A stretch of 64,000 nucleotides of DNA, taken from positions 3,051,001 through 3,115,000 of the forward strand of contig CAMQGK010000171.1 of assembly GCA_947000775.1 (NCBI GenBank), read 5' to 3'. Below the pieces are notes generated by a model. It did no database searches. It was not told where the DNA came from and saw nothing but the letters and a program-made list of their open reading frames with translations. This DNA comes from Pterois miles (Eukaryota; Chordata; Actinopteri; Perciformes; Scorpaenidae). Below, piece by piece: positions 24,758 to 38,107 of the stretch; position 1 is the stretch's first letter; every line of letters begins with the position of its first letter. A program made the translations under genes and the position numbers.

Positions 24758-24882
24758 GACACAAACAGACACGATGGCATGCAGCTATGCAGACAGACCA
24801 ACACACAGCTGGACGGAAATAACCATGAATACAGACAAAAGGAAGCAGCCTCAAACAAACAGACATACAAATATTAATAGCC

Positions 24883-24935
24883 ACCCCCCCCCCCCCCCCC
24901 CCCCCCAAACACACACACACACACACACACACACG
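24883..24935. repeat. poly(C) tract followed by (CA)n
   Basis: About 24 consecutive C (24883-24906) and then about 13 CA units. Long C runs of this kind are prone to length error in sequencing. Confidence 0.95.
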
Positions 24936-27900
24936 CACGCAGCAGTCACAAACAACAGAAGTCACAAACAAACACACATACACTGTGACATATCCCTGCT
25001 CCTCCATCTGCCCCCATGGCTAAACTGTGCAACTTATTATCCAGGAAATAATCGGAACTGTCATCCATGAGGCAGAGGAGGGAGGAGAGGCAGAGGGGTG
25101 GACGTGTGTTTACTGCATTTTTAAAAAGAAAGAGACTTTTTGCAATTAATTTATGGGGTCAGATGCTGCCCCAAATTAACCCTTCTGGCTCCTTTTACCA
25201 AGTCGAAGCATCTTATCGCTGCAACAAAAAGGTGTGAAAGCGTTACAAAGGGAGGAGAAAAAAGTGCTGATAGAGGTAAAATGAAATGGACCAAGTGAGA
25301 GACAGAAGGTGAGAGGGAAAATGTTGGAGGGACAGAAAGGTGGAGGGAGTGTTAATTTGCCTTTAACAAACCTGTTTTATTGAAGTGGTTGTGAAATTGT
25401 GAAGTTGTTAATTCTGCGAAATTGTTCACACACAGGAGCGCCGTAAACCTACGTCTCCTCTGCAGAGCTCTCAACACAAAGACAGAGAGGAAGTTAATAA
25501 GAAAGAGGAAGAAGTAATGAAACCGAGGGAGGAAGGGGAGACAATAATGGAGAATGATTAAAAGGAATTACTAAAGCAAACATAAGCACAGACTTTGTGT
25601 CACTGTGCTTTATAGAAAGTTCTGCTCCCTGAAAACAAAATGGAGGATTAGTCTTTGTTGGAAGAAAGAGGCAAGCAGATTGGCAGCCTGTTTTGATGGC
25701 AATAGCATTCGTGTAGTGGAAGCCTCCAACCAACAGGGGCAGCAGAGCATGACACTGTGCATGTGGTTAGTTTTGCATACTAAAAACTAATTCAGTGCTG
25801 TTTTTTTGTTTCTTTACAAAGGATTATGCATATTTAAATGTCATTTGCTTACTGAATACCGTTGATTTTTAAGTGACCATTTGATGTACACTCTATTGTC
25901 CCACAATGTAATGCATAAAGGAAATAGACACGAGTCTTACAGCTGAAAAGATTGAAACCAAATCACAATACTTGATAACTTAGTTTGCTGTTTGTTGCAG
26001 GATGTAAAACTGCAGGTGTAGTGTATGAAGGCAAAGGGGTGATTATTAATGTAATAATCAACTACGCTGTCATTTTAAGTGCTAAAACACAAGCATTATT
26101 ACTATAAATGAGATTTAAATAGTCATTGCTATTTGTCATGATTGTTTAATAGTCTAAAAACCTTTTACACTCTGAAGAACAAATTGAAAAGTGCACCTAA
26201 AGCAGAGCTGATCTCTGGGGAGGAGGAGGAGGAGGAGGAAGAGGAGGAGGAGATGAGCACACCGAGGTCAGCTGTGCTATTCCAAAAATAATTTTCATAA
26301 GTAGAGTTGTCATGCCGGGCTCCCAAAATATTTTATTCATTTTTAAGTGACAGGTAGAGTGGAGATTTTCTGCACTCAGCCACCTGGATGCCCCGCTAAC
26401 TCCAAATGTTAACTAATAGAGACCGACATTAACTCCATTTAGCAGCGGAGAGGGAAATGGTTGGAGGGAGAGGGAGAGGGTGTGAATGAGGCTGGAGCTC
26501 CACCACAGTGCTGTGATGGTGGATTGTTGTGTGTCTCTTCCTCTTTCTGGTCGTTACTGGAACTGGAACCAGCATAAAATGAAATGAGTTTAGGAAGGAA
26601 TCCCTGAAAACTGCTCTCTGCAACGATCTCTGCTCCATCAGGCGCAATAGCAGAAAATACCTACAGAGAACTCGTTCAGCGCTGTGACAGCATTTCACTG
26701 CTTTACCTTTAAATTGTGGAGCATTTTTTTCTTTTAAAGGAGAGATGTGGAGTCAGTAGTTGATCTATGCACTCTGACCCTATGGCACATGTTGAATGAC
26801 AGCCCCCTCATCTGCATAACGAGGCAGAAATGCATAAAGATTATAAAACTTAATGCATATAAAAAACAATAGAGAAATAAACAAGTTGGGTGAAATAATT
26901 TTGGGGAAATTGCAAAGGGAAAATCATGCAGAAACAATAAAATAAAATAAATAAATAGTTTAATAATAATAAATGCTTTTGAAAATAATATGATATATAA
27001 TATAATATAATAAAAACATACAAAATAAACACATAAAAGGGAAAATTAAATAGAAGAGTAGATACAGTAGATAAGGAAAGTAATACAGAAGGTAATTACA
27101 TATAGAAGCAGATTAAAACAGAAATATTAATTTATATTACAGTTTATCAATTACTTAATACCTACATTTATTTCTAATATTTTTAGTTAATTTAATGGCA
27201 TATTTATTTATTGAGTCATTTATATATTTATTTTACTCATTTTAGCAGGTTCTGTCCTCCATAGAAGCACTGAGGGAAACCTCACCTAAGGTGGTGCTGG
27301 CTCACAGTCTGATGTTAATGAAAAGAGGTGAAAGCCTGCAAATCATGTCACAATTGTTATCTTCGTTTCAGTTCAAATTATAGAAATCAATGTTTTTAGC
27401 ACACTGCCTTCTTCAGTATAACAGACATCTAACTGACAGAGGCCATTAGCGGCCTGTAGTGCTGGCTGGTTGTTGGAGGTTTCTCTGTGGACTCTGTTAC
27501 TATGTTCAGGTTGGTTGCCCTGAGAACCCTGACTTCAAACACCTGTCAACAACATTTCTATTTCAGCTTTTATATTAACTTGTATACACTTTACCAAAGA
27601 TGCAAGATGAGATTCAAAGGGATGACTTGAAACATGCTGCAGTCTGCTCAGACAGAGTAAAGCCCATAACACCATAACCCGTTTATCCACCACGACTCCC
27701 TCAGTTATCATGAATCTTCAATGAAACCCTTGACTTGTGTAACGCCCGGGGAGATGACAGCGCAGGGCATCGGCCGGGTTGAATCTTCAATGAAACAACT
27801 GCAACTATGGGCAGGCCACAGAGCGCCCATATCCTTAGCCAACACTCCCTGCCGGCTCATCCATCAAACCCCCAGTGAACCATCAGTCCTCCAAACTCTC

Positions 27901-28920
27901 CAGGGATGACACACACATCCCCTGTCTCCTGGTACTTTTTTCCTCTTTGGTTACACTGTCAACCCATTTTACCCTCACACTTCGGTTTATTCTGCCCTTA
28001 ACTGTAACTTGTCTGGCCTGTTTCTCTGGAGAGTATGTGAACAAAGAGGAAATAAAGACTCCGGCTGCTGGGAACATTTTTACCCAACATCTAACAAACA
28101 GATGTTAAAATCACCCATGTGTCCCTGTGAAATCATTCATACCAGTATGTCCAGTGAAAACTTCAACATTGCTGAACTAACTCAACTCTTTCATGATTTA
28201 CTGAAGCCTCAGAGCTAAAGCTATCAAAGTAATTGGCAGTACAGTATGTATGCATGTAAGACAGGTGTGTGAGTGACTGAATCAAGTGTTCTGCTAAAGA
28301 CACAACTTATGAACTACAGGAAAGCTCAGTAATCTTTAATTATATAAAATACATCACAAGTGTGCAGCCTCTGAGCAAGGTGTCTTGGGAGAGTGGCACT
28401 GGAGTGGCACGTCAAAGACTGTTCATGTGTTTGTTTATAGTTGAATATTTTCTGCATTGGACAATAAAATTCATAGACAAGATATAAAAGTACATTTGAG
28501 GACTTGACTCCAATTATTCACCAGTGTTCATACCATACCATATTGTATGATGCAGCTTTTTTTTTTTTAAACTTTTAATTTAAAGGATAGAGGATAGAGG
28601 GTGTTGTATGCTCCAAAGACTGTTAAACTCTATGAGACTCTTTACTTGATTAGACTGAGCTAAACAAGCTGGCAACAGCCTGAAACACATTTTGGGTGGG
28701 CGGGTTGGGGAGCTATGTCATGTTACTAAGTTGCAACCTATGTACTTAAATAACCAACTTCATAATGTCATGTCAACACGTTATATTCAAATAGCAGACA
28801 TACCTCATAAAATAGCTTGTTTTTCATTTATACTTTGTTTTTCTGCAGAACAAAGTATAAATGGTAAAGGGTCCGCACTCATGTAACACCACTCTACCTT
28901 ATCGGACAAAGTCATTTAGG

Positions 28921-29103
28921 GACATGGCGGACACCATGGAGAAGACCCACTTCCTATGTATATATAAACGTTTCATTCTAAGCGAATGAAAACATCACCA
29001 TTTTCATTTTAAGGTGATTAAACACGAATGAAAACATAGTTATGAATATCATAATCCCTTTCTGTCAACATATCCCTCAAAATGTTACACACTGTTCCTT
29101 TAA
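28921..29103. mobile_element. MITE, AAAGGGACAGTGT family, right half
   Basis: GACATGGCGGACACCATGGA, then TTCATTCTAAGCGAATGAAA and a right end TTACACACTGTTCCTTTAA. It is the same family as 271-850 but lacks the left half. Confidence 0.7.
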
Positions 29104-30039
29104 ATCTGTCCTTTAAATGCAACTTTAAGGTCGATGTTTTCTTGGTAAAAAACACAAGAAGGCAGCATCCAGACATAACACAGAGACAGATGAGTTGGAC
29201 AGTTTTTATAAATTTAATATATCAATATATAGAGATATTTATCAACAGCTTGATTTCATAGAAACGTGAGTGAGACCATTTTGGCATACAGTACAGATAT
29301 TCCATGTAAGTACAGAAGTTGCTAAGTTTTTAACTCCCCCCACCCCATCCCTCACCAAACCACGAGTTAACCCTCCCGCCTTCCCACGGACACATAACAC
29401 AGAAAAACAGAAAGAGTAAAAGTATACAGGAGCACAAAACAAGGCACCAATAAATTAAAATGATAACCCCTCTTTTTTTTTAAAAAAAAAAAACACACAA
29501 CAAGAAAATCTATTCAACAGAATTAAATACAGTATGAACACTAAAAATCTGCAATGCTGTTAAAAAGCAAAAAAGCAAAAAAACAACAAAACAAAAAGAC
29601 GGAAGAAAATGTAAAATAAAAACACTTTGGCAGATTATTAATTTTTAGTTACAATCAAGTAGTAAATAAATCCAGTGCTCTTGTGTACAAATAAATTCAT
29701 ATATAGTCTACACTCCTTTTTACCCCAGAGGTTTATGTACATTGTTTTTTACAGATACATTTAAAACATTATCAAAAAGTTTTTGCTGTATGAAAACGTA
29801 TTTACAAGTCATGATTCAAAACCATTGGACTGTACCATTGGACCCCCCCTCCCTTTTATTCCCCCTCCTAAGAACGTTATCTTTACACAGTGCAGAAGGC
29901 TTCTTGAAAAGTTTTGTGCAACAAACAGCGTAAAAAAATGCCTGTCGTATGGCTGTGGAATGGACAGAGCCCCCGATGCTTTTTAAGATTTCCTTGCAGG
30001 CAATGAAACATCAGCAACATTTTGAGAAAATGCAGGTAG

Positions 30040-30175
30040 ACACTGGAGCCAATAGTTTCTTAAATTTGCAGTGATTCTCTCCCACCTCAATCACTGTGGA
30101 AGTAAAACGTCCAAATCTGTGACAATACCGATATTTATCAAAACGTTGCCCGTGTATATCATCATCCCACCCCAT
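30040..30175. repeat. direct repeat, copy A
   Basis: GCCAATAGTTTCTTAAATTT through ATATCATCATCCCACCCCA. It is about 95% identical to copy B, 541 bp downstream. Confidence 0.9.
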
Positions 30176-30264
30176 AAAAAGATGGTGGACTGTGAAGAAG
30201 ACCCGCTCCCTGGTCGTGTCCAGAAGAGAACCAGCAAACTGGGGAAACTCTCACAAGAGGGTTA

Positions 30265-30535
30265 TGGTTAGGCATTGACCTCCAGTAGCTATGTTTATTC
30301 AATCTAAATGCCTAAACTTAACTATTGGAGGTCAAAGTTAAGTTTAGGCATTGACCTTGAATAAACTTAACTATTGGAGTCCAATGTCTAAACGTAAGTA
30401 TTAACCTCCAATAGTTAAGTTTAGGAATTGACTTCCAGTAGTTTAATTAATTCAAGGTCAATGCCTAAACCCAACTATTGGAGGTCAATCAATCAAGTTT
30501 AGGCATTGACCTTGGATAGTTAAGGTTAAGATACA
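30265..30535. repeat. array of alternating inverted repeats
   Basis: A unit of about 27 bp, TTTAGGCATTGACCTCCAAT plus AGTTAAG, occurs about seven times, alternating with its reverse complement (CTTAACTATTGGAGGTCAAT plus GCCTAAA), with short AT-rich spacers. Adjacent units could pair into hairpins. It lies between direct repeats A and B. Confidence 0.85.
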
Positions 30536-30581
30536 TCATCAGGCAATAAGTCTTGCGAGAGCTTTTGCAATTTTTTTTACA

Positions 30582-30717
30582 GACATTGAAGCCAATAGTT
30601 TCTTATATTTGCAGTGATTTTCTCCCATCTCGATCACTGTGGAAGTAAAATGTCCAAATCTGTGACAATACCGATATTTATCAAAACGTTGCCTGTGTAT
30701 ATCATCATCCCACCCCA
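30582..30717. repeat. direct repeat, copy B
   Basis: GCCAATAGTTTCTTATATTT through ATATCATCATCCCACCCCA. It differs from copy A at only a few positions. Confidence 0.9.
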
Positions 30718-33700
30718 CTGTATATACTGTAGACTTCCCCGTCGCTGTCTTCTTCCCCCAACCTTCATTTTACACTGACTGGTAGAAAAATGTAGGTGAC
30801 TGAACATTGCCCTTCAAGTAATCAAGAAGTCAAATATGAAACTGAGAATGGTTTGGCAAGGAGAGAGACAACTACAACCCACAGACTAATAGTCCAAAAA
30901 CATGGTAATAAGAGGAAGCAGTTGGTGAAGGAAAGTCACTGGGTCAACAAGAGCTAATATCCAGCCAAGTAGAGTCAATGAAGGCTCCTTCCACAGTCCA
31001 CAAGTGTAGCTAGGGGATGAAGGGGGGCTCATTTGCTGGATCATGCTGGATTGGAAGCTGTTTTTTTTTTTTCCAATTCTGGGGGTTTCCTTGCTATTTT
31101 GGGGTTTCCAGGTTATTTCCTCCAGTGTGTTCTTCCAATGCCTGCCTGTCTACCCAAAGACTGATAGCCCTTGCCAAAGGAAAGATGTTGATGGCTCAGA
31201 TGAAGATGGCAAGGCAAGAAAATGATACAGCAATGCGGACTTTGCGCTCTAAACTAAAACTCAGTATTATAACAACCACAGATGCCTCACAGCTGGCATT
31301 ACTTTTGATACGGTGCATGAGGAAGTGAGGTGTGAGTGATGTTAAAGTAGTCAGTGCATCTGGGTTAAAAGCAGCGTGGGTCAGATTCTCTGCTCAGAAA
31401 AACACTGGAAGCAACTAATTAGAAGATCGCATAGAGGAAGAGAGGGACAAGCAGTTAAAAACAGGTAGCACAAATCAGCAGCACTATAATTATGGCAAAC
31501 AATTATAATGGATTATGGGTTATCACGGCTGTTAGAATTTGTTATGATGAGCTAATAATGTAACATCGTCCTCGTAAAATAAACCAGACGCAACCTTGTC
31601 ATGGATGGATGGTGATAGTAACCTGCCTATTATGCATTAGGGTTTGTTACACAAGGAATATCCCAGTGCTTTATGAATGTATGAGTTAAATGTATAGATG
31701 AATTGGCCAAAACAACATAGGAATGTTATTGAGCAGGTATTTGTGTATCCTCAGTAAAATCCATGTTTATGTCTAGAGCCAGGATTGTGTTGCACCAGCA
31801 GTTTGTAAATCTGCCACTAAATTTGTTTAAAGTCCTTCAAAAGTTCTTAGTAACAATCAGCTACTGCAGCTTTTATGAGCGATTTACTGACCTGGGTTTC
31901 ACCATTAAAACTTCAAGAATGTCTAAGCAAGTAAAGACTTAAGTAATGTGTAATTTGTTTTTACATATGCATGCATGGAGAAATGTGTTTCAGACTAAGT
32001 GGTATTGATCGAATGAGTGGAAAATACACTAACATTATTTGGTCATTTAGTCTCATGTCATTAGCTCAATGATTGTTACTTGTTGTATAATGTGTTATTT
32101 TTTGTGAAATGTAATTTAAAAACTTCCCAGTTTACATCATTAGTAAAGGTGCTAAACTTGATATTTAGAGCATTAATATAGCAGTATCTTGCTATGTGAA
32201 GATATAGAGGAGTAATGGCTACCAGTGTGTTGTAATCTGAGCTCCTCTGTGCTTTATTGACATAACCAGGCCGGCTGTGAGTGCTTTTAGTGGCCGGCCG
32301 CTGCTCTGCACTTCATAAGGCGGTTAGTGAGAGCTGACAACACCGTTCCGACTGACGGTGCTGTTGCAAAAGCGTAGCAGCCACTCCCTGCTTCGTCCTC
32401 AGGTAAAAACTGTTACCTCTGTCAGCACTTTCACTGTTTACACTATTAGTGCTGATAGCTGCAAGCAGCCGGGATGCTGTTTCCATTATGAGAGGCAATA
32501 GGAATACTCCCAATCCTGTATTTAGCACCTTTGATTAGCATTTTGATGTAGTGTTAGTTGGCCTAATTGGATAATGTATTACCAAGCTAAAGTTTGCATT
32601 ATCAGTTGGTTCAGATAACTCATAGCCGTTAAACCTGGCGTAAATGTTTAATAAGAAATAGTCTCCATGTAAGAACAAATGTGTGTGGTTAAATACCGTT
32701 TAAATTTAGTGATGTGTTAAACTCCACTTAGGTTACAACTTGGTATATTTAAATTTATGAATTGCTGGAGCAACCGGCTCTAACTTTAGACTAGGAACCT
32801 CTTAAATTCAACATTGGTATAACCTGGAATTTAAGACAGCCACACAATGTAGTACAACAATGGACATACTCGGTACTTAAAAGGTAGATTTGGTGAACAA
32901 CATTGTGCTAGATGCAACACTGCAGCAACTACCAGGTTTACACTGAAAAACAATACAATAACTGAATAACTGAACATAAACACAATTATTTACGACCTCT
33001 TCAGCCCGAGGCAGAGTGCTGACCTTGACCCTTCTAACAGCAGCCTGTTGTTTATGGAGCTGACTGATTAGCTGACATTGATTAGCTCCTGATGATTCCG
33101 GATAGTATGAATCAAGAATGCACAGACAGCATACAGTCAAAGCATGTCCGCTACTCCCACTACCATTACTACATGACTAATGACAAAAATCCCTTTCTGG
33201 ACTCTTTCAGTATCCTTCAGTGGACACGGCTGCTCTCAAGGTGGCCACGAAGGTGACCAGCCAATCTGTCTTCTCACTGTAGCAATAATAACTTTTCTAC
33301 AATGCCACGTTCAGTCACCTCAATAAACAAGCAATTTATTCTCCTAACTGCAAACCCACCGTATGGAACTCTATTAGACCTGCGGCAAACCTGGACATGA
33401 AGGAAACTACGAGGAGAGCAGAGCTAGCTGAGCCCAGGGTCAACCCAGTAGTGGGATTGTGATTTATTTAATCTTAAATTCACAAAGATATCTGACCCGT
33501 TTCATCTTTCTTGGCATTTTATATCATCTTTATCTTTCCTTTAGGACTTAGACATTGGTTTTTATGAAAAAAAAAAAAAAACAAAATTGTGGCCATCATA
33601 CCCACTGAAAATATTACAAAATGACTACAGTTTATGCAAAATGCAGCTGTGTCAACTTAAACATATCAATCCTATATTCTGCCAAAAAAACCCAAAACAA

Positions 33701-35199
33701 AAACAAACACTGCATGTAGCGACAAAATCAGTCTGGGACCATGCTGAGATGAGTGAAAGTCTTCCCCATTGTGTAATGCATTTTATTTCGCTTCATCTGT
33801 GCAAGGTTAAGATGAAGGGAGATGTCCTCCCCCTTGTGCTCAATCCTCCTTCATTAGATAGACGTAGGGGGAGTGCAGCGCTGGGGAGGACTATAATTTA
33901 CCTGTCTAGCATGCCGCTTGCCATGTACAGTACGTACAGATCCTTCTGAGGGAGGTGAGCGGGAATGAGTGTCAGAATACTGCGACACAACGTCAGCAGA
34001 AATCCGGCAAAATAAATGGCCTGCAATTCATCTCCCAAACACAAACCATGTACGGGTTAGTCTGAATTCCCTGCCTACCTCTGTCTTCTTCTGTTTCTTT
34101 CCTCCTCCCCTGTGGTTACCCGAGCATCCACAGTGAGCAAACACTTCCAAGAAACAGTGAGGACTATGAATAATAACTAACATTAATCAACTGTTTGTTT
34201 GTAAGCACATACTGTCTGAATACATATGCTGAGTCTATACTGAGCCTGCGTTGGAAGACTTTAATGTCTGCATGCTAAACTTGTTTTTGCTTGTTATTAA
34301 AAAGACTGAGGATGTGACAAACAAAAGCATTTCTTTGCTCAGCTCAGCTGAAATGCAATGGTGCTCAAATTAGTTATGCTGAGAATGGAAGACCGGTGTT
34401 ACAATGCATTATAAGTGTGCTCAACACCTCCAAGATGCCCTTTATTGACACTAATTGTTGTCCAGAATGGGAAAGCTGCTCATTAACCACAACTATTTGT
34501 AACAGCAATCGTATTAACTTGTCATAACGGCCTACAATCACTATTACAATGCATTATGAGCAATTATTGCGATAGTCACTGGCTATGATTTGCATCTGAT
34601 TCAGTGGGCTGGAAGCATGTCTGTGGCAAGCCAATGGAAGATCAGCTCTTTACGCTGGTTTACACACTGCCTCTCTATCCAGCTTTCAAATCAAATCAGT
34701 GCTCGGCTCAGTCAGCCTCAGCGTATTTCTCATCTGCTCGCACAAAACAGGGCCGCTAACAACCACGCCAAGCAGCCAGCGACAGCGGAAACTGATTCTT
34801 TCTAAACGTGGGCTCTTTTTCTACAGCTCATCCAGAAAACACACAGCTGCGCTGTTAAAAGATGGAGAAGTTATCATGCTAAGAAACACCAAAAGCAGTG
34901 CTGTGAAGCCTCTCAAACATCAGGATTGATGTTTATGGAGAAGCTATGAAACCATGTTATGCCAAATCAAAGGAAAAATGGCATTGTGGGAGTGATACCC
35001 ACAAGACTAATGTAGCGTTAAGGACTACTGGAGCCAAAAATACAGCAAAAACTCACACTTTGCAGCTGTCTATTCTCAATTAATCAGTAATGTACTTGCT
35101 TTCTCATCCATTTCTAGGATTTAGGATTCCAATATGTGCAACTACACATAATACAGATCCAGAAACCACATAAATTGTTTTGAATTTCAACAATGATGA

Positions 35200-36294
35200 A
35201 AAGATGACTGTTTGTTTATTCATCCCCCATGATGAGGTTGAAAGTCATAGAACCCAGTACCTCAAAGCATCATTTTCATATCTCAAAACAGTCCCAGAAA
35301 GGTGTTTTATTACTGACGTTTTACCTCTAAAATATTGATGGTAGCAGACACAAAGACAAACAATGAGTCAGGAACAGTGTGAGTCCTCACACCCAAATGA
35401 GCAAACAATCCCAAGTTCATTATCGACTGTTCGCATACCTCTGATACCAGGAGAGAGGATTACCCATAATCCTGTGCCTTTTCTACCCTGCTGCTTTCTG
35501 CCCTCTGGTGGCACAAAACCTACTATTCCCCTGAAAAAAAAAAAAACCAAACACACCCTCCCCAACTCTTTCACCCCGAAATCACCTCCAAACATGCGAA
35601 CAACGGCATCGTTTTCTGTCTCCTTCCCCCTTGGCTATATTTAGCTTTTCCTGCCTACAGTATGCCAAGGGGTGAGCGGCTGGGTGTGAAAAAGGATGAC
35701 TATTTTTAAAAGAATCTGTCATGTCAGCTCAAGATGTAAAGGGAACTATGAAGAAAATAACATCCTTGACTACTAATGTATATCCTTGCAAACTTGAACA
35801 AATCATCCTGTAGCACTGGAGCACTGATCTGATTACATATTTACAACAGCAAACATACAAATAAATAAAACGTCATAGTGTGAGGACTTAAAAATGATGC
35901 TGGCTTTTTCCCCTGTACGGTGGTCAGACAGCTTTCTATTTACAATGTGCACTGAGACGGCCAAATGAGGTTAGTTTGAACAAAATCATCAAGCAGCATT
36001 TCACACACCACTACAGCTAACAAGAGGCAGAGAGAAGAGAAGAGTGGAGACTAGTCATCGAGCACTAAGGGAAGTAGTAGTGGCTAGTAGTGGTAGTAAT
36101 GTTACTCCAGTGGAGAAAGTAAGAGAGAAAGAGGGGATATACAAGATGTACATGTCATCCCTGCTCCTCAAAAAGGGGAGGCAAAAAGAGGAGTCCTTCT
36201 CTTTCTCCTCAGCGTTGTACTGGCCTCTTTGTAGTGGTGAGAGGAGGGGCCAGGATGGGAATGGGAGAGGGAGGGCAGGCTGCATTCTCCCCCA
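35200..36294 (-). other. possible lrp8 3' UTR (minimum extent)
   Basis: This is sequence downstream of the lrp8 stop on the - strand. The first AATAAA I noted on that strand is at 35220-35215; further ones are at 34446-34441, 33340-33335 and 32258-32253. The stretch includes a (GA)n tract just upstream in the last intron and no recognisable coding sequence. The true end is unknown and could be as far as about 29200, where a 3'-UTR-like AT-rich segment ends with ATTAAA. Confidence 0.35.
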
Positions 36295-36333
36295 TCAGGG
36301 ATAGCCATCATCCTCCAGACTGAGTGCCACGCG
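36295..36333 (-). CDS. lrp8: lrp8 last coding exon: RVALSLEDDGYP and stop
   Basis: The acceptor ctgtttgcag is followed by 12 codons, RVALSLEDDGYP, then TGA at 36297-36295. Human LRP8 ends RVALSLEDDGLP, so only one residue differs. The phase is 0, matching the end of the GHVYPA exon. The exon was too short to be found by length alone; it was identified by its translation and splice site. Confidence 0.93.
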   Translation of the reverse strand, partial: RVALSLEDDGYP

Positions 36334-36378
36334 CTGCAAACAGCAGATAAAAAGACTGTTACCACGGTAGGCCGGTGA

Positions 36379-36412
<34 letters not shown>

Positions 36413-38046
36413 CAAAAAAAGAAAAGAGTAGCACGAAGGACAGAGACAGGGTCTGAAATTAGCACCCACCACCCGCCAAATATGGGTAAATCGTTGGCAG
36501 TGGCAGATTAAATTGTCAGCCACTTTGGCATGCAGGAAAAACGTTAGAGATGGGAATAGAGAACCGGTTTAGTTGTCTGATTCCTTCACATCTCATACCT
36601 TTGTGACTACCGATTCCTCTTATTGATGCTTATGACAGTTACGCACAATGATGCATACGCACGCTGTATCATGTTTCACTTTGTTTGGGACCAGAAACAC
36701 GGCGGAGAGATAAAAAATAAAACATTAAAGGCATCGAGCTACTAAACTTGAGGTAAAAGCACCTTATTTTTCCCCTGATAATGCTACACTGTGAACAACA
36801 AATCTGTGTTGAAATCAGCAGGAGGAGAGTCAGTCACGTCAGCTGTTAGCAGCTGGTGGGCAGCACAGTCCTTGGCTAAATAACTGAGCTACTAACGTCA
36901 GCGGAGCTACTCTTATGGTGCGTCCATGCTCTTTTCAGTAAGATGAGCATTAGGTGAAGGTAAATTATGTTATCACGATATGTTCAAATGTAATCTCTTA
37001 AAATGTAGCTTGTAGCAAGAAACTTGAATCCAGTTGTTTGAAGGAGCAGCAAGAAATATTAGTGAGGGAGTTATGACCTGTATAAGTTCCTATAACCAGC
37101 TCTTAACTGTTTATAATACATCATTAAGACTACTAATGCTAAGATATACTATATTAAATAGCAAATACTAAGTCATAATCATTTGAATTGTGTGTACAGT
37201 ACTCTCCCACTTCTGAAAAAGGGGTTCACCCTGGACAGGTCGCCAGTCCATCGCAGGGCACATAGAGACAGATAACCATTCACACTCACATGCACACCTA
37301 CGGGCAATTTAGAGTCATCAATTAACCTAAACAGCATGTCTTTGGACTGTGGGAGGAAGCCGGAGTACCCGGAGAAAACCCACGCTTACACAGGGAGAAC
37401 ATGCAAACTCCACACAGAAGAGTCCCAAGCCGGATTCGAACCTGCGACCCTCTTGCTGTGAGAGTGCTAACCACTGCACCACCGTGCAGCCCCTGCATAC
37501 ATTTTTTTGAATATAAAATATATCAAACATTGAATGACACCAGATCTAAAATATTATTCCTTCATTCAGCGCATAGTTTTCAAAAGTGGCAGATACAAAA
37601 AACTTGCCCGCCACAGGAACCTGGCAGTGAAAAAAGTTAATTTCAGACCCTGGACAGAGAATTAAGAAAGAAACCAAAAGATTCATGTTTAGACGGCACC
37701 CAGAGAACAAATGGCAGGTTCATATAGAATCCATTTTCCTGTATCCTTCTTCCAGTCCTCACTTCTCCCTCCTCTCCTCTCCCTGACCTTCCTCTTCTCC
37801 TCTTTCCAGTCATCCCCCCCTCCCTTGTTCATTCCCTCCTTCTCTGGAATGCAGGATGCTTGCCTATGGCTGCAAATGTCTGGCCCACATAATGCCAACC
37901 TGACTCCTCTGGCTGTCTGAGTTGCCACACTGCCACAAAAGGAGAGGGAAGAATAGAAGAGGAGAGGACAGGACAGGAAGAAAAACCAGACAAGACAATA
38001 AAATAGATTTGTGCCGATGTAAATAATAAAACTGGGAGACGGGGGG

Positions 38047-38107
<61 letters not shown>

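Larger units (their letters stand above)
17851..29190. other. intergenic region between kank4 and lrp8
   Basis: No coding exon was recognised on either strand. It holds several MITEs (17879-21740, 23285-23535, 28921-29103), a microsatellite cluster (24481-24935), repeated fragments around 21930, 23090 and 25812, and AT-rich stretches near 25130-25210 and 26270-26420 that look like possible conserved non-coding sequence. Confidence 0.55.
29190..35199. other. region downstream of lrp8; possible extended 3' UTR
   Basis: No coding exon was recognised. From about 29200 to 29990 the sequence is AT-rich with homopolymers and, read on the - strand, ends with ATTAAA near 29210, so it could be the end of a long lrp8 3' UTR. 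It also holds a duplicated 135 bp segment and an inverted-repeat array (30040-30717). The stretch 31000-35200 shows nothing identifiable. Confidence 0.35.

Noticed and set aside
30265..30535. A CRISPR array
   Set aside because: Repeats alternate in orientation, spacers are short and irregular, and the DNA is vertebrate.
33587..33949. A 120-residue open frame on the + strand
   Set aside because: It has no recognised domain or splice context and is of a length expected by chance in 64 kb.
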